A DNA stretch of 64,000 bases from Candidatus Tectimicrobiota bacterium (GCA_026005175.1 BPKO01000004.1:186001-250000), one strand, 5' to 3'; shown: positions 28,857-39,253, numbered from the stretch's first letter. Notes: generated by a model from the sequence alone, not told the origin. Made by a program: numbers and translations.

Positions 28857-28883
28857 TTAGCACTCACCGGAGGAGAGTGCTAA
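28857..28883 (+). promoter_or_regulatory. CIRCE operator (HrcA binding site)
   Basis: Perfect CIRCE inverted repeat: TTAGCACTC, nine bases (ACCGGAGGA), GAGTGCTAA. HrcA bound here represses groESL until heat shock. The hrcA gene is not in this window. No second CIRCE was found before dnaK. Confidence 0.97.
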
Positions 28884-28939
28884 CACTCCCCCAAACACCT
28901 GAGCGTTCCGCACCCGTACCGTCAAGAGGAGAGGTGGCG

Positions 28940-29230
28940 ATGAACTTCCGTCCGCTGCATGACCACGTGCTGGTCAGGCGCATCGAGCCTGGCGAAGAGC
29001 GCCAGGGCGGCATCATCATCCCGGACACGGCCAAAGAAAAGCCGCAGGAAGGCGAGGTGCTGGCCGTGGGACCGGGCAAGATCCTGGAGGACGGCAGCCG
29101 TCGTCCGGTGGCCGTGAGCGTGGGCAACCGGGTGATTTTCGGCAAGTATGCCGGCACCGAGGTCACGCTCGACGGCGAGGAGTACTTGGTCTTGCGCGAA
29201 TCGGACATCCTGGGCGTTTTGGAGAGCTAA
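28940..29230 (+). CDS. groES: Co-chaperonin GroES
   Basis: 96-aa Hsp10. ATG 28940 follows AGAGGAGAGGTGG and gives [20 protein letters not shown]; the frame is open 21 codons upstream but begins inside the CIRCE leader. The mobile loop ([20 protein letters not shown]) and the C-terminal [13 protein letters not shown] are present. It caps GroEL, which starts 15 bases downstream. Heat regulated by CIRCE. Confidence 0.97.
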   Translation: MNFRPLHDHVLVRRIEPGEERQGGIIIPDTAKEKPQEGEVLAVGPGKILEDGSRRPVAVSVGNRVIFGKYAGTEVTLDGEEYLVLRESDILGVLES

Positions 29231-30875
<1,645 letters not shown>

Positions 30876-30891
30876 CCTCCCGCACCCGGTA

Positions 30892-30932
30892 GCCGCCCTG
30901 GCGGGGCCGCCCGCCAGGGCGGTTTGCTTTTT
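30892..30932 (+). terminator. Rho-independent terminator after groEL
   Basis: Perfect 13-bp stem CCGCCCTGGCGGG (30893-30905) with CCCGCCAGGGCGG (30910-30922), a four-base loop, then TTTGCTTTTT. It ends the groESL transcript 17 bases after the stop codon. Confidence 0.9.
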
Positions 30933-30995
30933 GCGCCTGCCGCTGCCCGACTCTGCTATACTTCTCCCAGGGTCACCTGCGGGGAGAGACGTGGC

Positions 30996-31511
30996 ATGCC
31001 GCTGCCGCCACCGCGCCCCAGTGCGCTTACGGCTTCTCTGGAAGCGCTCTACGAGCGCTGCGTGGAGGAAATCAAGGCGCGCCTTGGCCACCCCACCGCC
31101 CTGACGGCAGAGGCGGTGCGCCTGGCCGCCGAGGCGGCCCGCGAAAGCCTGAGCCGCATGGCCGCCTGGCGCCCGGAAGACGTCCACGCCGTCATCGATT
31201 CCTTGCTGCGCAGCTGGCAGCAGGTCTTTGCCGGTGACGAGCGAGACGGCCGCCGCCCGCTTCCCCCGGCGGTGCAGGCGTGGACGGAGCGCGGCATCGC
31301 CACCCTGGCCCACCTCGCCGCGCGGGTCAAAGGGCTTGCCGAAGACGTGGAGCGGCGCCTGCAGCGCGCCCTGGAGTACCACACCGGCACCTCTGTCGGC
31401 CCCGGCGCTTTTGAGTGCACGCGGTGTGCGAAACGCCTCCACAAACGCAAAGCCGGGCCGCTGCCGCCGTGCCGCCGCTGCCGCGGCACGGTGTTTCGCC
31501 GCTGCCGATGA
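30996..31511 (+). CDS. Zinc-ribbon protein, unknown
   Basis: 171 aa from ATG 30996 after GGGGAGAG. Residues about 10-125 are helical (LEALYERCVEEIKARL, VHAVIDSLLRSWQQVF). The C-terminus holds a four-cysteine ribbon (CTRCAKRLHKRK, then CRRC). The family is not recognised. Its stop overlaps the ABC ATPase start as ATGA, so its product is made with the exporter below. A TATACT -10 is at 30957-30962. Confidence 0.75.
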   Translation: MPLPPPRPSALTASLEALYERCVEEIKARLGHPTALTAEAVRLAAEAARESLSRMAAWRPEDVHAVIDSLLRSWQQVFAGDERDGRRPLPPAVQAWTERGIATLAHLAARVKGLAEDVERRLQRALEYHTGTSVGPGAFECTRCAKRLHKRKAGPLPPCRRCRGTVFRRCR

Positions 31512-32434
31512 TTGTCGTCGACCGCCTGCGCAAGACCTACGGTGCCACTACCGCCTTGGCCGAGGTGTCGTTTGAGGTCCAGGCGGGAGAGATCGTTGGC
31601 TTGCTGGGCCCCCACGGGGCGGGGAAAACGACGCTGCTGCGCATTCTCAGCGGCCACACGCCGGCCAGCGGCGGCCGTGCCCTGGTGGCCGGCCACGACG
31701 TGAGCACGCAGCCCTTGGCGGTGCGCCAGCGCGTGGGCTACCTGCCGGCCGCCGTGCCGCTTTACGCGGAGATGACGGTGTGGGACTTCCTCGCCTTTAT
31801 CGCCGCCGCCAAAGGCGTGCCGCGGCGAGCGGCGGCGGTGGCCGAGGTCTTGGCCACTTGTGGTCTTCAGGAGGTGGCTCGCCGGCGCATCGGCAGCCTG
31901 TCGTTGGCCCAGCGGCGCTGGGTGGGCCTGGCCCAGGCCCTGCTCGGGCCGCCTGCCGTCCTCTTGCTCGACGCCCCTACTGCCGGCCTTGACCCCGCTC
32001 AGCGTACTGCCGTCTACCGGCTGCTTGCCGCGCTCACCCCCCGGCCAACGGTGCTGCTCAGCACCACCGAGCTCGCCGAGGCGTGCCAGCTCTGCCAGCG
32101 CATCGTCATTCTTCATGCCGGCCGCCTGCGGGCGATCGAGACGCCCCGGCGCCTGCGCGCGTACGAACAGCCTTACGGCCTGCTGGCGCTGGAAATCGAA
32201 GGCCCGCAAGCCTTGGTGGTCTACCGCCTGCGTCAAATCGACGGGGTGATCGACGTGGAACCCGGCGAGTCGGGAACCGCAGGTGTGAGGCGCTACACGG
32301 TGCTCACCGACCGGGACTTGCGCGCCGCTTTGGCGCAAGCGGTGGTGCAGTGCGGCTGGCACCTGCGTGAGCTGCGCCCCCTGAGTTCTACCCTGGCCGA
32401 CGTCTTGCCACAGCTAATGGCAGACCATGCGTAA
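31508..32434 (+). CDS. ABC exporter ATPase, GldA-like
   Basis: 308-aa ABC ATPase of the ABC-2/GldA type. Walker A is GPHGAGKTT, with the usual Asn/Ser after Pro replaced by His. The signature region is SLSLAQRRWVGLAQ, a degenerate LSGGQ. Walker B is VLLLDAPTAGLD, with Ala where the catalytic Glu usually sits, and the switch histidine position reads STTELAE. The C-terminal region carries the GldA-type substrate-domain extension. It pairs with the fused permease gene, which starts inside its last codons (8-base overlap). Impaired ATP hydrolysis is possible. Confidence 0.88.
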   Translation: MIVVDRLRKTYGATTALAEVSFEVQAGEIVGLLGPHGAGKTTLLRILSGHTPASGGRALVAGHDVSTQPLAVRQRVGYLPAAVPLYAEMTVWDFLAFIAAAKGVPRRAAAVAEVLATCGLQEVARRRIGSLSLAQRRWVGLAQALLGPPAVLLLDAPTAGLDPAQRTAVYRLLAALTPRPTVLLSTTELAEACQLCQRIVILHAGRLRAIETPRRLRAYEQPYGLLALEIEGPQALVVYRLRQIDGVIDVEPGESGTAGVRRYTVLTDRDLRAALAQAVVQCGWHLRELRPLSSTLADVLPQLMADHA

Positions 32435-34583
32435 GCTGGGCATTGTCTACGCGCGCGAGCTGCGTGCCTTGTGCGCGCAGCCTGCCCTCTACCTTGCCAC
32501 GGGGGGCGGCCTGCTCCTTGTCGGCGCCCTTTATGCCTTTGTTACGGGGCAGGCGACCGGCACGCCGCCCTTTTCCTTGCCGCTGCACTGGCTACTGCCG
32601 GCGCCACCGGTAACTGTTCTGGGAGCGCGCGACGCTGCCACCGCAGTGGTGGAGACCACCTTCGGCATCGTCGGGGTGGTCAGCGTGCTCGCCTTGCCCC
32701 TGCTCAGCATGTCCCTGTGGGCCGCCGAGCAGCAACGGGGAACGGCAGAGCTGCTCCTCACCCTGCCCCTGCGCCTGAGCGAGCTCGTGCTGGGAAAATT
32801 CCTCGCCGCTCTGACCCTCTATGCCCTGCTGCTCTGCCTCACCCTGCTTTATCCCCTGCTGGCTACCACCTTTGGCCGTCCTGACCCCGGCCTGGTGCTG
32901 TCGAGCTACGTCGGCACGCTGCTGCTGGGGGCGGCGCTTCTGGCCCTGGGCTTGTTTTACTCTGCCCTTACCGCCCAGCGGCTGGCAGCAGCCGTGCTTT
33001 CCTGGGCCAGCGGCCTCGCCTTATGGCTTGCCGGCCAGGCTGCCGACTTGGCCAGCGGCAGCCTGGGGTTCCTTTTCACCCACCTCTCTTTGGCCTACCA
33101 CCACGGCACGTTTGTGAAAGGCCTGCTCACCACCGCCGATGCGGCGTTTTTCGTCCTCCTTGCCCTGGTGGCGCTGGTCTGCACCCGTCAGGTGCTCGCC
33201 GCCCGCGTTCCGCAGGCGCCCGCAGGCCGGCGACTGCGGGCCTTGGTGTGGCGCCCGCCGGTGGTGCTGGCCGGCGCCGTGGCCCTCTACGCGTTGGCCG
33301 CCCAGCACCCGCAGTCCTTGGACTTGACGCGCGCCCAGCAGCACCGGCTGGCGCAGCACACCCTGCGGCGGCTGCGGCAAGCGCCGCAGCCGCTCAAAGT
33401 GATCGGCTTTTTCCACCGCAAAGACCCGCAGCGCCGCCGCTTTCTCCAGCTCCTGGGTGAGTACATGACCCGCGGCGCGGCCCTCTCCTTCGAGCTCGTC
33501 GATCCACACCGCCAGCCGGCGCTGGCCAAGCACTACCGCGTGGCGGCCGACCGCACCCTGGTTGTGGTGGGCAGCCACCGGGTGGAACAGGTCGAGGGTC
33601 TCGACGAGACGGCGCTGCTGCGGGCCATGGCCCGGGTTCTGGGGGCAGTGCCTACGGTGGTCTACTTCGTCACCGGGCACGGGGAGGCCAGCACCACCGA
33701 CGAGGAAGAGAGCGGCTACCGCCTGGCCAGGCAGTCCCTGGAAGCGCAGCACTACCAGGTGCGCGAGCTGGCGCTTCCTGCCGCCACGCGGGTGCCGCCC
33801 GATGCCACCGTGGTGGTGGTGGCCGGGCCGCGGCAAGACGTGTCTTCATCCGAACGCTCGCTGCTGGCCGCGTACCTCGAAAGCGGTGGCCGCTTGCTGC
33901 TGCTGCTGGACCCCCAGAGTGCCCCCGGCCTGGCATCTTTTGTGGCCCGCTACGGCCTCGAGCTTGGCAACGACGTGATCCTCACCCCCAACGCCCTCTT
34001 TCGCCTCCTGGGGGGCGATTACCACGTGGCGGTGGCCACCGCCTATGCGGACCACCCCATTACCCGCCCGCTGGCCGAGACGCTGACGTTCTTTCCCCTG
34101 GCCCGCTCGGTGCGCCTTGCCGCTTCCCTGCCGGCCGGCGTCACCGCGCAGGTGCTGGCCACCACCCCGCCGGAGAGCTGGGCAGAGACCGATCTTCTGG
34201 CGCTGCAAGAAGGCCGGGCGGCCTTTGACGCCGACCGCGACCGCCCGGGCCCGCTGGGCCTGGCCGCCGCCGCCACCGTCCGCCCCACCCCCAGCCAGCC
34301 CCCGGTGAAGCGGCCGGCCGCTGGCCGCCTGGTGGTCGTTGGAGATGCCGATTTTGCCACCAACGCCTTTTTCTCCCTGCACGGCAACGGCGACTTTTTC
34401 CTGAACGCCATCCGCTGGCTGGCCGGCGACGCCCCCCCGCCGGCCATGCCGCCTCGCCCCCACCCGCCCGCCCTTACCCGGCACCAGGCCGCCCTCGTTT
34501 TCTGGCTGCCCGTCCTCGCCTTCCCCCTCCTGCCCGTGCTGGGTAGCGCCTGCCTCTTGGGCCGCCGCGGGTACCCCCGCTGA
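32427..34583 (+). CDS. Fused ABC-2 permease and GldG-like auxiliary subunit
   Basis: 718 aa. Residues 1-255 are an ABC-2/GldF-type permease with six hydrophobic helices (first about 18-38, RELRALCAQPALYLATGGGL). From about 290 the protein changes to a GldG/ABC_transp_aux extracytoplasmic region: LDLTRAQQHRLAQHTL, VIGFFHRKDPQRRRFLQLL, VYFVTGHGEAST, LLLLLDPQSAPG and RLVVVGDADFATNAFF. A last helix lies near 690-712. GldF and GldG are usually separate genes; here they are one polypeptide. Transport substrate unknown; in Bacteroidetes the homologues support gliding and secretion. Confidence 0.88.
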   Translation: MRKLGIVYARELRALCAQPALYLATGGGLLLVGALYAFVTGQATGTPPFSLPLHWLLPAPPVTVLGARDAATAVVETTFGIVGVVSVLALPLLSMSLWAAEQQRGTAELLLTLPLRLSELVLGKFLAALTLYALLLCLTLLYPLLATTFGRPDPGLVLSSYVGTLLLGAALLALGLFYSALTAQRLAAAVLSWASGLALWLAGQAADLASGSLGFLFTHLSLAYHHGTFVKGLLTTADAAFFVLLALVALVCTRQVLAARVPQAPAGRRLRALVWRPPVVLAGAVALYALAAQHPQSLDLTRAQQHRLAQHTLRRLRQAPQPLKVIGFFHRKDPQRRRFLQLLGEYMTRGAALSFELVDPHRQPALAKHYRVAADRTLVVVGSHRVEQVEGLDETALLRAMARVLGAVPTVVYFVTGHGEASTTDEEESGYRLARQSLEAQHYQVRELALPAATRVPPDATVVVVAGPRQDVSSSERSLLAAYLESGGRLLLLLDPQSAPGLASFVARYGLELGNDVILTPNALFRLLGGDYHVAVATAYADHPITRPLAETLTFFPLARSVRLAASLPAGVTAQVLATTPPESWAETDLLALQEGRAAFDADRDRPGPLGLAAAATVRPTPSQPPVKRPAAGRLVVVGDADFATNAFFSLHGNGDFFLNAIRWLAGDAPPPAMPPRPHPPALTRHQAALVFWLPVLAFPLLPVLGSACLLGRRGYPR

Positions 34584-34587
34584 CGTT

Positions 34588-34632
34588 CGGAGGCAAAAAT
34601 TTTTTCAAACAACCGGTTGTTTTTTGCCTCCG
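34588..34632. promoter_or_regulatory. Nested palindrome: terminator and/or operator
   Basis: Outer perfect 12-bp repeat CGGAGGCAAAAA (34588-34599) / TTTTTGCCTCCG (34621-34632), with an inner perfect 16-bp palindrome AAACAACCGGTTGTTT (34607-34622). The inner palindrome overlaps the -35 of the following promoter, so it could be a repressor site. The same segment could act as a bidirectional terminator for the exporter operon ending at 34583. The two readings are not exclusive. Confidence 0.6.
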
Positions 34633-34645
34633 GGTCTGCTATAGT
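34617..34645 (+). promoter_or_regulatory. Promoter of the non-coding interval
   Basis: TTGTTT (34617-34622), exactly 17 bases, TATAGT (34640-34645). The start is predicted at about 34652. It sits 310 bases before the next ATG, so the first product is a long leader or a separate RNA. Confidence 0.6.
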
Positions 34646-34651
34646 CTTGTT

Positions 34652-34876
34652 CTAGCCGACGCCTTGCCTGCGAGACGCATGCGAGACGGGAAACCGCGAG
34701 GGCGAAAGACGCGTGCCTGTGAAGAGGCGTTTGGCGAGCAACGCAAGCCGGTCGATCCCGCGCGGGCACCTGTTGCCTGTGAAGACGCCTGCTACCAGCT
34801 GCTGCCGGTATTGCTGCGAGTGCTGCTGCTTGCTGCCGTGACGGCCGCCAGCCCGGCGTGGGATTGACCGGCTTTC
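34652..34876 (+). ncRNA. Candidate structured RNA or long leader, unknown class
   Basis: This fills the only stretch over 300 bases without a protein gene (34584-34962). From the predicted start, AGCCGACGCC (34654-34663) can pair with GGCGT (34855-34859) plus CGGCT (34869-34873), closing a domain of about 220 bases with a nine-base bulge. Three related motifs, TGCCTGCGA-GACGC (34665), TGCCTGTGAAGAGGC (34714) and TGCCTGTGAAGACGC (34774), lie inside; the second can form a hairpin. I tested it by eye against 6S, tmRNA, RNase P, SRP, cobalamin, TPP and c-di-GMP models without a match. A T7 tract at 34893-34899 could end it. Confidence 0.35.
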
Positions 34877-34962
34877 TTGTGTGTGACCTGCCTTTTTTTC
34901 TTCCAGCACACCGGGTACAATACGCCCCAGCCCTGGTTCGTCCCTCCAAAGGGAGTCTGCGT

Positions 34963-36253
34963 ATGCACTTCGAGAGCGTGCTTGCCGAGCTGCGTGCCGC
35001 CCTGCCGGCCATCGTGCCACAGGTGGTGCGGCCCAAAACGCCTGCCACGCCGCCGGCCCCACAACGTCGTGGCCGAGGCCTTGCGCCACAGCCTGGGCCC
35101 TTACCCCGAGCTGGCGGCCTTTGTGCGCGAAGCCGTGGCGCGCGACGAAGCCATTCTGGTGCTGGTCAACGACCTTGACCGCGCCACCGATACCGCCACC
35201 GCCCTGCAGGCGGTGCGCGAGGTGCTGCAGGCCACCGGCCTCGCCCCCGCCCTGCACTTTCTGGTCGCCACCGGCACCCACGGCGTGCCGGCCCGCCGCA
35301 CCGCTGCCGAGAAGGCGATTTTTGGTCCGCTCTACCCCTGGGTGGCGGGTCGCCTGACGTGGCACCACGCCGAGCGCTCCGAAATGGCCGAGCTCAAGGT
35401 GCCTGACGACGAGCCGGTGCGCCTCAACCGTCTGGTGCTGGAACACACCTACCTGCTGCCCATTGGCAGCATGGAGCCGCACTACTTTGCCGGCGTCACC
35501 GGCCCGCACAAAACGGTCACCATCGGCGTGCTGAGCCGCGACAGCGTCGAGCGCAACCACGCCGGCGCGCTACATCCTGGCTCGCGCATCCTGGCCACCG
35601 CCGGCAATCCGGTCTACGAGGGCATCCTGCGCATGGTGGCCGCCTTGCAGGCCAGCGGCAAGAAGATCTTTGCCATCAACGAGCTGCTCGACCAGGCGGG
35701 CCACGTCCTGTGGTGCGCCGCCGGCGACGTGGCGGCGGTGCTGGCCGCCGGCATGCCCCTGGTGCGAGAGCGCTTCGTGCACACGGTGGATGCCCCTGCC
35801 GACTTGCTCGTCTTGCACGTGAGCGGGCCGCTGGCCAAAAACCTCTACCAGGCCGACAAAGGCATCAAAAACAACGAGTGGGCGGTGCGCGATGGCGGCC
35901 GCATGCTCCTTGTGGCCGAGTGCCCGGAAGGGGTTGGTATCGACCACTTCTTGCAGCTTCTGGCCGCCGCCCCCGACCTGGCCCAGGCCCAGGCGGTGGT
36001 GGCGGCGCGGGGCTACCGTCTGGGCGACCACAAGGCGGTGAAGCTGCGCGCCCTCACCGACCCGGCCGGCCGCGGCGTGCGCCTCGGGGTGGTGAGCAAG
36101 GGGCTTGATGCCGACAGCGCCCGCCTGGCCGGCATGACCGCCTATCCCTCGGTGCGGCAGGCGGTGCAGGCGCTCACCGCCGACCTTGACCCCCGCACCC
36201 TGCGCGTGCTGGTGGTAGAAGACGCCGGCAACGTCACGGTGCAGCCGGCCTGA
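34963..36253 (+). CDS. LarA family protein, copy 2 (one frameshift)
   Basis: About 430 aa. ATG 34963 follows AAAGGGAG and gives MHFESVLAELRAALP. One extra C in the C4 run at 35057-35060 shifts the frame; correction joins TPP to HNVVAEALRHSLGPYP. Conserved LarA features are LVATGTHG, the block IGSMEPHYFAGVTGPHKTVTIG with the pincer-type lysine, and the second histidine in ERNHAGAL. The N-terminal Asp-x-Thr-Arg-Pro motif of LarA copy 1 is replaced by LVNDLDRAT, so the substrate differs. The SDR gene starts five bases after its stop, suggesting linked oxidation and racemisation of a 2-hydroxy acid (inference). Confidence 0.85.
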
Positions 36254-36258
36254 AGGCC

Positions 36259-37047
36259 ATGCGCATTTTCGCCGAGGGGCTGCTGCGCGACAAAGTGGTG
36301 CTCGTCACCGGCGGCGGCACCGGCATCGGCCGCTGTGTCGCCCTGACCATGGCCGCTTACGGCGCGCAGGTGGTGGTCGCCGGCCGCACCCCTGCTCCCC
36401 TGCAGGCCACCGCCACCGCGGCCCAGGCCCACGGCGTGCGCGCCCTGGCCGTGCCCACCGACATCCGCCAGCCCGCGCAAGTGGCCGCCATGGCGCAGGC
36501 AGCGGTAGAGGCTTTCGGGCGCATCGACGTGCTGGTCAACAACGCCGCCGCCAGTTTCCTGGCAGCGGCGCGCAAGCTCTCCCCCGGCGGCTGGCAGGCA
36601 GTGCTCGACACCACCCTGAGCGGCACGTTTTATTGCTGTCAGGCGGTGGGACGGCAGATGATCGCCCAGGGCGGGGGCAGAATCATCAACATCACCGCCA
36701 CCCTGCACTTTAAGGGGGCGCCGGGACTGGCAGCGCCGGCAGCCGCCAAGGCCGGCGTGGAAGCCCTGACCAAAACCCTGGCTCTGGAGTGGGCCAAGTT
36801 CAACATCCTGGTCAACGCCATTGCCCCTGGCCCCATTCACACCGAAGGCGCCGACCGCAACCTGTGGTCCAACCCGGCGTTTTACGAAACGGTGCGGCGC
36901 GGCGTGCCACTGGGCCGCTTTGGCCGCCCCGAAGACATTGCCAACATGGCCGTTTACCTGGCCTCGCCGGCCGGCGACTACCTCACCGGCGCCACGCTGG
37001 TGGTCGATGGCGGGGAGTGGCTGCTGAAAGGCGCCTCGGCGCTCTAG
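36259..37047 (+). CDS. SDR family oxidoreductase (2,4-dienoyl-CoA reductase-like, no catalytic Tyr)
   Basis: 262-aa short-chain dehydrogenase. Cofactor motif TGGGTGIG (17-24), structural LVNNAAASF, and the C-terminal LTGATLVVDGGEW are complete. The usual Tyr-x3-Lys reads APAAAK in LAAPAAAKAGVEALTKTLALEW: the lysine is kept but the tyrosine is gone. This form matches the TER/DECR branch (2,4-dienoyl-CoA reductase and peroxisomal enoyl reductase), which uses another residue. It may be co-transcribed with the second larA. Confidence 0.87.
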   Translation: MRIFAEGLLRDKVVLVTGGGTGIGRCVALTMAAYGAQVVVAGRTPAPLQATATAAQAHGVRALAVPTDIRQPAQVAAMAQAAVEAFGRIDVLVNNAAASFLAAARKLSPGGWQAVLDTTLSGTFYCCQAVGRQMIAQGGGRIINITATLHFKGAPGLAAPAAAKAGVEALTKTLALEWAKFNILVNAIAPGPIHTEGADRNLWSNPAFYETVRRGVPLGRFGRPEDIANMAVYLASPAGDYLTGATLVVDGGEWLLKGASAL

Positions 37048-37164
37048 CGCCCCGCGTGGTTTGCCAAACCCGCCGCGATGCGTTACAACCTCTCAAGGAA
37101 GGCCGTCAGGACGCCGAGAAAAAACCCGAGCGCTCTGCGTCTAGCTAGCCAGAAGGAAGCCGCG

Positions 37165-39243
37165 ATGATCACGCTGCCGCCTTACTGTGCGCATCCCTTT
37201 TCTTACCGCCGCCGCCCCAGCCGCGTGGTCTACGTGGGCGACGTGCCGCTGGGCGGCCATTACCCCATCCGCGTGCAGTCGATGACCACCAGCGACACCA
37301 TGGACACCGCGGCCACCGTGGCAGAAATCGTGCAACTGGTGGAAGCGGGCTGTGAGATCGTGCGCCTCACCGTCCCCTCCCTCAACGAAGCCGAAAACCT
37401 GCGCCACATCAAAGCCGAGCTCAAGCGCCGTGGCGTGCGCGTGCCCCTGGTGGCCGACATCCACTACACCCCCAACGCGGCGCTCAAAGCGGTGGAATAC
37501 GTGGAGAAAGTGCGCATCAACCCCGGCAACTACGCCGACAAGAAAAAATTCGCCGTGCGCGAGTACAGCGACCGCGAGTACCAAGAAGAGCTGGAGCGCA
37601 TCGCCGAGCGCTTCAAGCCCCTGGTGCTCAAAGCCAAGCAGTACGGCGTGGCCATGCGCATCGGCACCAACCACGGCTCGCTCTCCGACCGCATCGTCAA
37701 CCGCTACGGCGACACGCCCCAGGGCATGGTGGAGTCGGCCCTGGAGTTCGTGCGCATCTGCGAGCTTTACGACTACCACGACCTCGTGCTGTCCATGAAG
37801 GCCTCCAACCCCCTGGTGATGATCCAGGCGTACCGCCTGCTGGTGGCGCGCATGGAGGAGCTGGGGATGGACTACCCCATCCACCTTGGGGTGACGGAGG
37901 CGGGCAGCGGCGAGGAAGGCCGTGTCAAGTCGGCGGTGGGCATCGGAGCGCTGCTCGAAGACGGCATCGGCGACACCATCCGCGTCTCGCTCACCGAGGA
38001 CGCGGTGCACGAGATCCCGGCGGCGTTTGCCCTGGTGCGGCCCTACAACGAGCGGCGAGCGCAGCGCCAGCCCGCGCCGCTGCCGCTGACCATCGCTTCT
38101 CGTCCCTTGCCCCGCGAGCGCCGCAACCCCTACGCGTACCAGCGCCGCCCCAGCCGCGAGGTCGCCCTGGCCGGCCTTGGCGTGGGCGGCAGCCAGCCGG
38201 TGCGGGTGGAGCTGTCGCCGACCGCAGCGCTGGCCGCAGTGGAGGACACGGTGGCCCAGATCCGTGCCCTGTGCACGCCCCTTTCTCCCGCCGCGCCCGG
38301 GTGCGAAATCGTGCGGCTGCGGGCCACCTCGGCCGCAGACCTGGCCGCCCTTGCTGCCCTGCCGCCGGCACTGCAAGCCGCCGGCCTCACCCCACCGCTG
38401 GCCCTGGCACTGCCCGCCGCGCTGGTGGCCGAGCTGCCGCCCCTGCCGCTGGCCAAGCTGGCCACCGCTCCCGATCCCACGCTGCCGGAAGCGGCGTGGC
38501 AGGCGCAAGCGCAGGCCTGCCTGGAAGCCGCAGCGGCGCGGAGCGCAGCGGTGGAATGGGCGCTAAGCGCGGCGGCGATTCCGCACTTCCTGCACCCCAC
38601 GCACGGCGTCACCCTGGAGGGGCTGGCAGAAACGGCGGTGCGCCTGGTGCGCCTGGCGGCGCCGCACCCGGTGCTGGTCTCCCTCGACACGGCGCAGCCG
38701 GTGCACGCCTATCGCCTGCTGGCCGCCAGGCTCGATGCCGAGGGGCTGCCCGTGCCCTTGCACCTCAAGACGCCGCCGCTCGCGGGGGAAGAAGAGACCC
38801 TGTACCGCGCCTCGGTGTGGCTGGGGGCGCTGCTGTGCGACGGCATTGGCGACAGCCTGCAAATCGACAGCGACGTGTCGCCGGCTGCTGCCGTGCGCCT
38901 GTGCTACAACCTCTTGCAAGCGTGCCGCCTGCGCATGTCGAAGACGGAGTTTATTTCTTGTCCTTCCTGCGGCCGCACCCTCTTTGACTTGCAAACCACC
39001 ACGGCGCGCATCAAGTCCAAGATGGCGCACCTACAAGGCGTCAAAATCGCCATCATGGGGTGCATCGTCAACGGACCCGGAGAGATGGCTGACGCCGACT
39101 TTGGCTACGTGGGCGCCGGGCCGGGAAAGATCAATCTCTACGTGGGCAAAGCGTGCGTGCAGCGCAACGTCCCCGTCGAGGAGGCCGACGCCCGCCTCAT
39201 CGCGCTCATCAAAGCCCACGGCAAGTGGGTGGAGCCGGCATAG
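37165..39243 (+). CDS. ispG: (E)-4-hydroxy-3-methylbut-2-enyl-diphosphate synthase IspG, long form
   Basis: 692-aa iron-sulfur enzyme of the MEP isoprenoid pathway, converting MEcPP to HMBPP. ATG 37165 follows AAGGAAG. Residues about 10-310 are the TIM barrel (PIRVQSMTTSDT, PLVADIHYTP, VRINPGNYAD, IGTNHGSLSDR, GVTEAGSGEEGRVKSA). About 330-600 is the extra A* insert domain, which looks like a decayed second barrel (Ala/Leu-rich). The cluster domain follows: Cys pair CPSCGRTLFD and MGCIVNGPGE, where the third Cys and the essential glutamate lie. The three-domain architecture is known in plants, chlamydiae and Bacteroidetes. Confidence 0.95.
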   Translation: MITLPPYCAHPFSYRRRPSRVVYVGDVPLGGHYPIRVQSMTTSDTMDTAATVAEIVQLVEAGCEIVRLTVPSLNEAENLRHIKAELKRRGVRVPLVADIHYTPNAALKAVEYVEKVRINPGNYADKKKFAVREYSDREYQEELERIAERFKPLVLKAKQYGVAMRIGTNHGSLSDRIVNRYGDTPQGMVESALEFVRICELYDYHDLVLSMKASNPLVMIQAYRLLVARMEELGMDYPIHLGVTEAGSGEEGRVKSAVGIGALLEDGIGDTIRVSLTEDAVHEIPAAFALVRPYNERRAQRQPAPLPLTIASRPLPRERRNPYAYQRRPSREVALAGLGVGGSQPVRVELSPTAALAAVEDTVAQIRALCTPLSPAAPGCEIVRLRATSAADLAALAALPPALQAAGLTPPLALALPAALVAELPPLPLAKLATAPDPTLPEAAWQAQAQACLEAAAARSAAVEWALSAAAIPHFLHPTHGVTLEGLAETAVRLVRLAAPHPVLVSLDTAQPVHAYRLLAARLDAEGLPVPLHLKTPPLAGEEETLYRASVWLGALLCDGIGDSLQIDSDVSPAAAVRLCYNLLQACRLRMSKTEFISCPSCGRTLFDLQTTTARIKSKMAHLQGVKIAIMGCIVNGPGEMADADFGYVGAGPGKINLYVGKACVQRNVPVEEADARLIALIKAHGKWVEPA

Positions 39244-39253
39244 GAGGCAGCCG

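Noticed and set aside
34665-34788. Possible CRISPR array (three TGCCTG-type repeats)
   Set aside because: Repeats are only 14-15 bases, unequal in sequence, with 49- and 60-base steps, and no cas gene is present.
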